In this document: piece after piece, positions 21,043 to 31,830 of the stretch
How the letters are laid out: each line of letters opens with the position of its first letter
Numbering within the stretch: position 1 is the first letter of the stretch
Assembly: GCA_021495925.1 (NCBI GenBank)
Contig: JAKEKT010000042.1
Location: forward strand, 124,001 to 188,000
From: Diplodia intermedia
Taxonomy: Eukaryota; Ascomycota; Dothideomycetes; Botryosphaeriales; Botryosphaeriaceae
Reading direction: 5' to 3'
Length of the DNA stretch: 64,000 bases
Made by a program: the position numbers and the translations under genes
The notes under the pieces: model-generated
What the model was told of the DNA's origin: nothing
The model's input: only the letters and a program-made list of their open reading frames with translations
Databases searched by the model: none

Positions 21043-21719
21043 ATAGTCGTCGATCAGGCACTGTGTACAGGAGCGCGTGAGCGTGCCGACACGCATCATC
21101 AGAAGTGGCGGGTGCTCAACTAGGCGAGGCTGGAGATCGCGGAGGCTAAAAGCAAGAGTTAGGTAGGCAAAAATAGACAGCGAGCATGCTTTGACGCGGC
21201 GGACACGTAGGCGGCGCCAGATTGGGCGGCCAGTTCAGACCCTGAGCAGCGCGGCTACGCGTCGCCAGGAGACCTTGCCGTGCTGGCCGCCGCTAACCAC
21301 CGCATCCCGGCCGCAACACCTCTACGTTCCCACTGCCTGACGTCGACCACCTGCGGGGCTCGACAGCGTTAAATCGTCCGACTGATCTCGTGCGCGCAGA
21401 CCCACCCCCGTCAGCCTGCCAGAACCCTCTGGCTCAGCCCTGTGAGGCAACACCCTTCCCCTGCCTTACGCAAGCATTCTCACTCAGGGCTGCCCGCATT
21501 ACGAGTCCTTCCGTACGGCACATTCTTCGCACGCCAACAGGGATACGGCAGGGCCAACCCTCTTATCGTCCTACCGAGGAGCCACTCCTGCAGTATGTAA
21601 GTGTTGCCAATTCCCCAGACAGCCCCGACAGCCCCGCCAGGATTCGCTCCTTCTTTGAAAGTCCGCCCGTCCCTTTGTGACGCGCCCGTCTCGTCGTACG
21701 GGCAAAAAAGAAGTGGAGC
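21043..21719. other. Intergenic: TCF25 3' end and RhoGAP promoter
   Basis: 677 bp. A short open frame at 21390-21680 lacks family resemblance. The last part before 21720 is C/A-rich, as expected for a 5' leader. Nothing else seen. Confidence 0.6.
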
Positions 21720-24690
21720 ATGAAGCTGCAGCACCCGCACGCCTGCGATTCCCTTCACCACCACCATACGTCTGCTATGGACATTCGTCGCCGACTAACC
21801 TGGTCCGGAAAGACAATGCGCGCCCAAATCGCCCAACGCGCGGGCCGCCTCCGCAGCACCTCCCTCAGCGCCGTCCCTCCTCCCCGCGCCTCGGCCGACT
21901 ACGACCACGACCTGGCAAGAGTCGCCGCCAGCATCCTCTACCGCACCCCCGTCCCCTCCGACTCCGGCCTCCCCATTTACATTCTGAACGCCGCCGCACT
22001 GCCCGATGTCGACGAGGCCGACTTCGACAGCCTGCTCCCCTACGTGCTGGCCCGTCTGCCTGGCGAGGAGGAGCTGCTCAGTGGCACCGAATACGAGGTC
22101 ATCTTCTTCGCAGGCGGCGATGCCGAGCGCGCAGCTGGAGCCAGGAAGAACCGCCCTGGCTGGGGCTGGTTCATCCAGGCCTACCACGTCCTGAGCCGCG
22201 CCATGCGCAAACGCTTGCAGAAGCTGTACATTGTACACGAGAGAAGCTGGGTCAGGATCTTGGTGGAGATGTTCTCAACCATTGTCAGCCCCAAGTTCCG
22301 GAGGAAGATCGTGCATGGTGAGTGCGCCCCATATCCGGAAAGAGTGCGCGTGAGCCAGGCCGCTGGATGGAGGCCTGGCGCATAAGTCTGGGCAAAATGG
22401 ACCGCAGCTCCGTACTCGTACGAAGGGGTACGAAGTCGGCTAGAATATCTCGTGCATATTATGCGCAGATAGCTGAGCTCAGCGGTTCCTGGCTTACCCG
22501 CGCTCTAGCTCACCCGCGCACATGGTGGCGGTGTGGCTTACCGAGAAGCATGCTGACATGAGATGCGCAGTTTCCACCTTGACGCAACTGGCACTAGAGC
22601 TCCCGATAGAGACTTTGTTGATACCGCCGTCCGCATATCTTCACGATCGACGACTGGCGCAGGACATCCACGCACCTTTTGCTAGCGGCCGCCGGGCTTT
22701 CTCGGTCCGGAATCCTTTGCCTCAGAATGCTGGCGGCGGCACAAGACTACCGCGCATTTTGCGTGAAACCAGCATATTTTTGCTGATGGAGCCTAACATT
22801 GAGACCGAAGGCATTTTCAGGATTCCGCCTCATTCTCGGCTCAAGGAGATCCTGAAGGAAGCATACGACCGGGGCCAGAAGTACATTTTGTGGAAAGAGA
22901 ATGGCGTCATGCTGCCTCTTCCACCTTTCGATGATTCGAATGTAACAAAGGCCATTGTCGAGGAGGTCGATGCCAGGGATTGCTACGGAGTATTCCTCGC
23001 TGCTGGTTTGACAAAGACTTGGTACGCCGAATTACGTCAACCTATCTTCCCTCAATCCGCATACCGGGAGCTACGGAGTCTCTTCGGAGATCCGGACGAG
23101 CCGCCATCGCGCAAAGCTCTGGTGGAGCTGATCTCGCCGAAGTCGGAATGGTCGGCGATCCCAGCCATATCGCGCGAGATCTTGGTTCGTCATCTGCTTC
23201 CCCTTCTGAGCATCGTGGCAGCGCATCAGGATTACAACAAGATGTCGGCCGAGAACCTGGCTGTATGCTTTGCCCCAACGCTTGTCTGCGGACCCGATCA
23301 GATCGAAGACGCCAAAATGTCGAGCGTGGTTCGCCGCATCATGACCGAGGCCATCGACACTTGGGACGAGGGCCTCCGCGAGGACTGCGGTGTTGATAGC
23401 GCTACTTTCGAACGTGATCTCCAGCCGCCGCAGGACCCGAAAGAATATGATGATCCCCTCGAGTCTTCTCGTAGGCCCCGTCCAAGGTCGGAAGACTTTG
23501 GCATCGAGTCGCCGTCAGAGGAGGATGCCGGGTTCGCGGATTCCGAAAAGCAGTTCTCGGGCATCGTCCTGCAGGACAACACGGACGTGTCGGCCCCCCC
23601 AGCGTTGCCGCCGCGCCCGTCGGTATCTAGTTCCAGAGACACACCTTTGAGCCCCACTGGTAGTGACGATTCACCTGTAAGACGCAAACCAGCACCATCT
23701 GTTCAGGTGCCCCCGCGGTACTCCACCATTCTTGCTGATGAAATGGGGGGAAGATCGGTCAACAACCAGTCGCCTCTGACGTACGCCGCAGCAGCGGATG
23801 GTTTTGGCCCTTCTCGCAGTTCGGGGCATAGCGTGGACGAGAAGAAAGAGGATAAGTCTAGTAGGCGACTTCCCGGTCCTAGCGTTCCTCACATCACAGC
23901 TCCAAAGCGTAAAGCCCTGACTGCCGAGCAGATTGCTAGCGCAGAGAGTGCGGTCTCTTCCCCAGAGCGCACCGTTTCTGCCACCCAATTCCCACAACAA
24001 CAGCACCAAAACCCTCAGCCTTCATCCAAGCAAACTCGGCCACCACCCGGTCTCGCCGAGATGATCGGTGCGGCCGCGGCGGCCGGTGCCGTCCACCGCA
24101 AGCCCATCAACTCTAGACCAGGTTCAAGTGGTTCAAGCAACATTTCCGCCATCCAATCACCCAACCTCATGAGCCCTTCAGCACACGGCACCTTCGGTCG
24201 CCAACCTTCCCTTTCTCCCCAAGACGCCGAGTTCCGCAGAGCTGAACTCTCTCCTCCCTTCAGCCCCAACAATGATCTATCCCGCCGCCCTTCCTCCTCC
24301 TCGCTCTCTGCAGAAAATGTCGGTTCGGAATACGAAGCCAGCAGCGGGCAGCAGCGCTCGCGCTCGCGGGGGCCAACCATCAACTCGCTCGCCCGCCCCA
24401 TGTTCCCGGCGGCGGCGGCGCAGGCCCCGCCCGGCAACAGCCACCTGCAGCGCGCGGCGACGATGGCGACGGAGCCGGCGACCAAGCCGCGCGCCCTGTC
24501 GTCGGGTCTGCTCCGGCGCATGCCGAGCCTCGAGCCGCCGCCGATCCCGCGGGACAACCCGCGAAAGCTGGATCTCAAGAAGAAGAGCGTGGAGGATCTG
24601 AGGCGGATATTCGAAAACAAGGCGGGCGCGGCGGAGAAGTTGGTCAAGGTGGGGAATGAGAAGGAGGGGAGGTTGGGTCGGGGTCGTTGA
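21720..24690 (+). CDS. RhoGAP protein with N-terminal BCH/CRAL-TRIO-like domain (Ecm25/p50RhoGAP type)
   Basis: GTPase-activating protein for Rho/Cdc42-type GTPases, affecting polarity and cell-wall growth. Model: exon 1 21720-22317, intron 22318-22570 (GTGAGT..GCAG, 253 bp), exon 2 22571-24690; 905 residues. Residues about 50-200 form a CRAL-TRIO/BCH-like domain (LPIYILNAAAL, YEVIFFAGGD, LQKLYIVHERSWVRILVEMFSTIVSPKF); the intron falls at its end. The RhoGAP domain spans about 245-450: LPRILRETSIFLL, NIETEGIFRIPP (arginine finger R283), LPLLSIVAAHQDYNKMSAENLAVCFAPTLV. The rest is Ser/Pro-rich and probably disordered, with a polyproline PPALPPRPS (possible SH3 ligand) and a basic C-terminus. 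A second in-frame ATG at 21777 (MDIRRRL) could be the true start. Confidence 0.92.
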
Positions 24691-27676
24691 TTTGGAGGTT
24701 GGAGCGGATGGAGACGTGTGTGTGATTATTACTGGGTCGTATTGTTCTTGTGGCTCTTCTTTGGGTCGGTGGGACGACGGCGCTCTGGACGGGGTTCATT
24801 CTTGAACTGGCTTCCTCGTTCTTCTTCTCCATGATTCTTCACGCTTGTTATGTGTTATGTTGGACACGTTTTCTTGTTGTAGTATTTACTTCTTCTTTCC
24901 AATTCTTTTGTTTGCGATAGCGCTTCTACTACCGAGTACCTTTCCCCTTACCTTGGAAAAAGCGTTCTCGGGTCAGGTCATTCAGAGTAGTCATTTTTAT
25001 TGCTGGTGGTAGCAATTCGATTATCAATCTTCTGACCGCCAACGTGGTGCTTTCCGTACTCGTGCGTGGGAGTGAAGCAAGCACATGATGACGGGTACCA
25101 AACTGACGAGTCGCAGGTATAAATTTTCTGTCTCCATGGCCTTCCGCTTGAATTTTCATAGCACCCATCGGGTTTTGGAGCTCTGGTAGACCTGGTCAAT
25201 GCGACTGCGCTGGAGATGACACAAACACAGACTGGGCCGCGCGGACTTGGCCGTCGGTTGTCCTTCGGTCTATGTATGCAAGCTAGCCTCACCCCAGGCG
25301 CTGCGACTGTGCGTCGTGCAAGCCTGAAGGGGAAGAGCAGCGTTTTGAGGGAATGGTGCTGAGCAGCGGATTTGTTTGCTGTGCGGCTGGAGCTGCCAAC
25401 GGAACGGGAGTGTGTGGTGACTTAATTCCGCAAGGCAGGACAGTTTCCGGTGCCCCGTGGGTCGAACTTGATCCGGTCGCGGCAAGGGAAGGGATTTGAT
25501 GTATCGAGTTGCTGGAGAGGTGGTGGGTTGCTTTTTATAGGGCTTTCGAGATGGCTGTCTGTTGGTCAGCGGACGCACGGAGGCTCGGGCGGAGGAAATG
25601 ACGGTCATGCGGCCGGTGTTCGGGCGCGTGGAAGAGGATCCTGGCCAAGGAGTGGAGGTATAAGGGCAACTATCGGGTGTCGGTGTTGGATCTGCACTTG
25701 GGTTGTCGACGGTTGCCATTGGTCTGGCTTGCCGCGAGGTCAACGTTGAGATACTCCGTCTGTTGGCTCTGTCTTCTTCCTTGCCGATCGGAGATTAAGT
25801 GAGCTCTGCGCGTCAGGGGAGGCACCATATTCTTCATCACTTCAAGATGATGGACGGCGTCATTTTGAACTGGTGCCGTGCAAGAATTGATTTGCTTGGT
25901 GATGGCGAGCAGCATACATCGCTCACATCCGGAATGGTGCTTACCGGGCGTTCAGCTTCCAAGACCAACTGGCGAGAAGGCAAAAACACAAGTGAATAGC
26001 GCAAACAAGCCTTGATATAGCTGCGGCTGCTTCGCAACGCTCAGTGTTGCTCTGTTTGAAGTTCCAAATCCAGTCACGGAAACCAATTATAGAATGGAAA
26101 TCAGTCCGAATGACGTATGCAGGCGCAGGTGGGTTCAATGGAAAATGAGAGCACGCGGGTTATGGACCAGCCGAAGAGATGCTTGGGGAATTCTCTGCTC
26201 AAAAGCTATCTTCGTGTGAGTAACATTGTCTACTCTCGAATAGCCTGTCAGACTTTGTTGGCCAATGAACACCGCGTTAACTCATTCACTTTTCTCTCCG
26301 CCGTCGCAGCAGCACTGGCCACTTTTGTTCTTTTCTATTCAGAATAGATACCCAAACAATGAAGATCAGCATTTGGCAGTAGATCTGTCAATCATCAATA
26401 ATTTTTGATGAAGAAATTCCCACGTACGCTGAGTTACTGCTTCTTTGTCTGGTCGCTGTTAGAGGACACGAAGCAACCGAGACTTCCACGGAACCAGACA
26501 GTATAGCACTTCTCAAGGCTTTTCATGGCTATGCGGTAGATATATTAGGTGGATGCTGGACAGTTTCCGGTAGCGTGTGTCTATATTTAAGAGGCATGGC
26601 GTAGACCGTTGAAAACGCCTTACTGAAAGGAGTCAGGTTGACCTGCAAGAAGCTATGGACAATGAGCAGCTGGGTAGTAAAGATCACATGATATGCTGTC
26701 CGCGTGAGGAGTACGCCTCACCGGTGGAGGAGTGGGTGTCGAAGACGATCACATAAAGACTTACTTCTTGTCATTGATCTTGCTTAATCGACAACATCTG
26801 GCAGTCCATGGTTAATCACCTGTGCCCCAGACATCACTTCCGTTTCCAAGAGGAACAAACTCGCGTCTGCTTTGCGTTGGCTTTATCGACACATGGAGAA
26901 CGCTTGAGAGGTTATCGCAGCATTGTCCAAATACTGACGCATGTTTGGCGCATGATGAGGCCACGCAGCGCTCTCGTTTGATGTTGAACAAGGTGGAGGA
27001 TTGCAAAAGGTCACGTATTAGAATGGTCCAGGAGTTATCAGATTGAATGATGAATACGCAACAGCCAAAGTGTTGAGGCCCTGTGCACTTTGTAGATGAT
27101 GTGGGGAAGGCTCATCACTGGTGGCTGAAATCTATGGTCATACGGTGCGGCCTTTATATCAAGAAGATGAATGGATGCCGAGAGTGGGGCCACTTGACAT
27201 GGTGGTCTACCAAGGAGCAAGCATGTGAGAGATATTAAACGCTGTGATTGAGTAACAGCTTGTAGATAGCCCACTAACAGGACCAGATTCGGTTCGGGAC
27301 ACGTCACGTAACGCCGTCCTTAGAGATAGCAAGCGCACGAGGCCTACCCGCTGGAAAAGCAGGCCACCTTTTTTGTCACTTTTTAAGTTTTTTTCTTTTT
27401 GTAGTCTCCGTTGAAGATCATAAGCAGCGGTTCACAAAAGTGATGGTCTTCGAGAAGCATGAATAAGCTTTAAATTCTTGAATATGAGCTCATCACTGTC
27501 ATATTATCACTTGTTATCTATAGTGCAGAGCACCTTGGATTTTATCTTCACGTACAGGACGCTGAAATGCTGTTCTTTTCGCCAAACTGAAGAGATCCGG
27601 CCCGGGACATCAGTATTCGCATCTCAGTCTTACCGTTACGAAGCATCAAAACAAATCAATTAGATTAAACACCACA
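24691..27676. other. Gene-poor spacer, nothing recognised
   Basis: 3 kb between the 3' ends of the RhoGAP and lectin-like genes, more A/T-rich than the coding blocks. All open frames are below about 160 codons and without motifs. I found no repeat boundaries or transposase fragments. Confidence 0.5.
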
Positions 27677-29383
27677 CTACGAAGTCAGACCCGTGTTTAC
27701 AGTCCCCAGTCTTGTAAAAGACCGATTGCCATGCTGCCATTCCCACTCGACTATGCTCTCCCCTTCTACGGCATATACCCTACCACCGGATGATGCCGCA
27801 ATATTGGATAAGTTGGAGGTAGATGAGAACGTGGAGGCAAGGGCACTGTTGTTGGAAAAGGTGCGGTTCGTAAAGTTGGAATCCCACACCGTGATGCCAC
27901 CATGTGTCCCAGGCTCGTTTACCAGAACTTCCATGTCCGACATCGTGTCGTTGCCTCCGTTGTATCCGAGTGAAAAGCTTGCGATGCTGGCATTCGAATC
28001 TATCTTCCCGTTGAATGAAACTGCGTCACGTATCAGCATAATCCTCGCTCTGTGAGTCCTGGTACTTGGAAGTCATAGCTTACGATCGTACGACCACGAG
28101 TCCTCCCAGGCAGTGAGTTGATACCACGTGAACCGCGTCAGGGTGCCCGTGTTGGCATACAAAGCCACCAAGCTCGAGTCGTTGTTCCATATCGGCGCCA
28201 TGGACAGACTGCTCCCGGTGACGAGCGAGTGGTTCGAGTCCGCCTTCGCCGCTTGCGCGTACCAGCCGTAGTCGGAGATGTATGCGGCCCACCAGAGCTT
28301 GCTTTCGTAGTCCTCGTATGCGACCAGTGAAGTCTGGACGCAGTACCTGTCACACTGTTGCCCGTATGCCGCGAGTTTGGAGTTGTTGCCGGCGAAAAGC
28401 GTTCCGTTCAGGGTGTTTGATGTTTGTTCGCCCCACATGTCGTCGGGATCGTAGGAGCCGCGCTCCCAGATTTTGTTGTCGTTGTCGAGGAAGAAGATGT
28501 GGTACTCAATTGCGGCCTATAGGTCGAATGTCTCAGAAACGCACAAGACTGTATCGGATGGACATTTAATACTCACATGTGTTCCATCGTTTTTAGTGTA
28601 TGCGGCTAGTGGAGTCCCAGGCCTGACTGATGGTCCCGAAGCATCCCGTGGGTTCAGCGGGGATACGTGCCATTCCTGAGTGCTAGAGTTCCATGCTGAC
28701 TGGTAAAGCGCATTCGATTCGCCTTGGAAGTACAATCGGCGGTGTTGGATGCCATTGCCTTCGGTGTAATTGACTGCTGCAAGCGCCCCTGTCGGAAGAA
28801 AGCTCGTGTCTGCTTTGGCCCCCTTCGCAGCTCGTGAGCCAAGCACCCCGCCGACGATGGCGACGATGGCAGCTATCAAGATCGCGGCCACGAGGATTAT
28901 CCAGAACCATAATCGACGCAAGCCGCAAATCTTTCTTGTGGATGCTTTCTCATCCGTCGTCTCTAACGCGTAGGGAGGTCGGCGATCTCGATTCAGCGCC
29001 TCAGGCAGGGATTCATTGTAGATTTGCGGATAGTTCTCGAGTTCAAGATGTGCTTGGGGTGGGGGGCCTCCGTGGGTAAGTTCGGCGTAGCTCACTTCGG
29101 GATCCTGGGAAAATGAACCGTGTGGGGGTTTGTCGGCGGAGACAAGTGTCTTCTCATCATTATGTGCATCATGGTTATCGGGTACTAGGACTGCTTCGGG
29201 CAGTATGTGGTTCTGGTTGCTTTCGGCGTAGGCAAGGTGTGGGTGGTCGAGGTCCTTTGAAGATGTGTTGGTGGTGGCGGATATCCTCTTGTAAGAGTGT
29301 GCGGGATCACGCTTGAGCGGACTTTCGGTTGTGAGCGGGGCTTTGGACGAGTCCTTTGGTGGTACGGGCGGACCAGATCGCAT
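27677..29383 (-). CDS. Type II membrane protein with fucose-specific-lectin-like beta-propeller
   Basis: Model, minus strand: exons 29383-28577, 28516-28084, 28020-27677; introns of 60 bp (GTGAGT) and 63 bp (GTAAGC); 527 residues. The N-terminal 155 residues are polar, Pro/Ser-rich and presumably cytosolic. A single hydrophobic helix (about 158-182, LWFWIILVAAILIAAIVAIV) follows Arg-rich residues, giving a type II orientation. The outer part repeats aromatic blade motifs typical of fungal fucose-specific lectins: RRLYFQGESNALYQSAWN, IEYHIFFLDNDNKIWERG, LWWAAYIS, MAPIWNNDSSLVALYANTGTLTRFTWYQL, GRVYAVEGESIVEWEW. Many N-x-S/T sites indicate secretion-pathway glycosylation. Sugar binding is family inference; the ligand is not readable. 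A GTGAGT at 29515 hints at an upstream leader intron, but the ATG at 29383 is the first usable one. Confidence 0.85.
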
Positions 29384-31276
29384 GTTCGTATTGTCGGTGG
29401 ATCCACGCGGGGCGCTATGGCCAGTGATCAGGAGAGAGATAGTCAAGAAGACAAAGCGTTCGATGAGGGGGACTTGGGACGACTTCACAGCCAGCGTGTT
29501 CGAGATGACACTCACGGGACCTAGCAGTATCTATACGGATACAAGAGACGTGCACGCAGAGCTGGTGCGGCTCAGTAAGCCGGCTGCTTCTGCCCCCACT
29601 CGCCCAAGGCAAGGCAGCGATGGCTAGCGATGGCCTTGGGCCGGCCCATAATGATCAACCGGCTGTTCTCATGGGAAGCTAAGCTTATTCAGTTGGCGCG
29701 CGCCAAGTGGGCAAATTGGTCTGATGCCTACTCTTTTACATCTTCTTGCGGAGTCTGATAGGCACTCACCGCCAAACTGGGCGGAAGTGTATCTGTGTAT
29801 TAGAGACCTAAGACTTGTCAAAGGACGCAATGAAAGTTGTAGTTCGACCAGAAGACCCGTTCCTCAGTGCGTAGGTCATGCTGTCATACGTAGTTGCTTT
29901 CAGGCTGGCTATCAAACGTGGCAAACGGGTTCGTGTTCGACAAGAAGGATGCGGTGGACTTCCCCTAAAAAGACGTCTGGGCGTAAGCGGATCGCCGTAT
30001 GCAAGACCCATCGGGGCCACACATACTCTATGGACATCAAGAGAATTCATTCGCGAGCTGGACAGCCCGGTCTACGACACCCTCTTCGAGCTGAAGGCTG
30101 GCGCGATGAGTTCGGCTCTCTCGGACAAGGGACTCTGGCGGTAAACAGGTAATGTGATAGATCAGATCGCATCGAGTGATAGTAAAACATCTTCGCGCTA
30201 GCCTTCGGCCGTCGAGCCCCCTCGGTGCGTGGCCGATGTATCAGAGTGTGCGGCGTCGAAATCCTTCGAGGCCTTTGCTTCAGCACGGATGGTTGGCAGA
30301 TAGGCCCGTGGTCAGACCAGCGGCTGTGCCACATGTTTGCGGCACGGCTGCGCCAGATACCGGGAATACGGCCGAACTGTGGGGGCCAAATGGGAAGTCA
30401 TGCCGTTACCAACGCTACGGTTTTGGTGGAGCCGCCGGAGTGCTCGCCTACATCCCGCGAATGAGGATCAGCGACGAATCGCGTGACGACGAATGGGGTT
30501 ACCGCATCCTGTGCTGCTCCTCTTGTAATCATTACAGCCTTTTCCTTGTATGGTATGTGGACCGCATATCATCCGATGCGATGGGCCAGGGCAAATGAAC
30601 TCTTCAGCTCGACTTCGGTTCAACGTTGTACGCATCCCTCGTGGCATGCGCCGAACAGCCGCGCAATATGCAGAAGAGTGGCTTTTTTTCTTCACGCACA
30701 TGTGTCAGTTACCGGCCAGCCGGAGGAGCGGGTGCCACGTAGGCTTACTCGGCATCCCTGAATCGTGCAAGGGGGCCTCTGCAGATCTCTGTTCAGTACG
30801 AGAAGGTGTGCGAGATACTGCGGGTCAGCTAAAATCCGATTCGCGCATGCACCTGCTGCGTGATATGTGGGTCATTCAGCCACAGGGCAGAAAAGAAGGC
30901 TGCCTGCAGCGGCTAATAATTCAAGTCTAACTTGACGGGTCCTTCTGCTCTTCCCATTCATACGGATCCTTCTGCACTTCCAAAGCGCGGGGATCGCTGC
31001 CAGACACCTCGGGCCCTGTCATTGCCGGCTGCTCGGGCCTTGTGAAGCGAAAGGACACGGCCAAAGTAGGCTCAGAGGGAACGCCTTTCTTTGAGTCGAA
31101 TCGAGGATCCTCCGCGATCACCCCACAGCCGAACAAGATCAGTTACACGTGCCCTTCGCAGCTCTGCGCTACTTGAATCGCGACTTCTGCTTTTCGCGAC
31201 ACTTGCTCGCACTGTTGCCAACCCGTCACATCATCCAACGACGGCAGAGCCTCGTCTGACGAAACATTCGAACGAC
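29384..31276. other. Intergenic, nothing recognised
   Basis: 1.9 kb between the divergent lectin-like gene and the small membrane-protein gene. It contains both promoters. Short open frames only, no motif, no repeat. Confidence 0.5.
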
Positions 31277-31830
31277 ATGGAACGGTGGGTCATAGCAGCC
31301 TGCCTTGATCACTCTTCATTTCCACTCACGCTAACAGAGATCCTGAGGATGTCTGTGAGATCAGCCCTTCGAGATATGCCAGACCACACAACTCCCGCCG
31401 ACCAAGGCCGTCACCAACACTGGTGTCCATATGGGAGCACTACCTCGCCGCGACCGTCATGATGGTCACGTCCTCCATGGTCAGCACTTTCTGGGTAGAC
31501 AACCCATTACCGTTCTGCTCGCGATACTGGATAGTCATTGGCGGGACGGACGAATGCTTCTGGAGGCCGAACGCCCTTATGATACTCGCCGCTTGCATCG
31601 CGTACTCAGCCGCCGCTCTCTGGTGGTACAATCAACACAAATACTGGCCTCATCAGACCGGAGCTATCGGCGTCGCGCTTCTCATTGGACTCGGGTTGTC
31701 CCTGGCTCTAGGGGCTGATCTGGAACACGTCTTGAGGAACACCCTGACGTGGAGCATATTTTCGGGGCTGGTGGTTAGTGCCATCATGGATCGCCGGAAA
31801 ACCTCTCGAGGCGGCAGCTCGCGCATCTAG
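31277..31830 (+). CDS. Small multi-pass membrane protein, unknown
   Basis: Tentative model: an 8-nt first coding exon (31277-31284), a 53-bp intron (31285-31337; GTGGGT donor, CGCTAAC branch site, CAG acceptor), then exon 2 31338-31830; 166 residues, in frame. The joined start reads MERDPEDVCEISPS. Four hydrophobic segments follow: HYLAATVMMVTSSMVSTFWV, ALMILAACIAYSAAALWWY, GAIGVALLIGLGLSLALGA and NTLTWSIFSGLVVSAIM, with basic residues (DRRKTSRG) at the end. I recognise no family. The clean hydrophobic periodicity and the good branch/acceptor pair argue for a real gene. The tiny exon and weak donor argue for caution; translation could also start at a later ATG in exon 2. Confidence 0.45.

Noticed and set aside
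24929..25749. Several frames of 80-157 codons after the RhoGAP gene
   Set aside because: Low-complexity Pro/Thr/Ser peptides without hydrophobic-core pattern, splice partners or family match.
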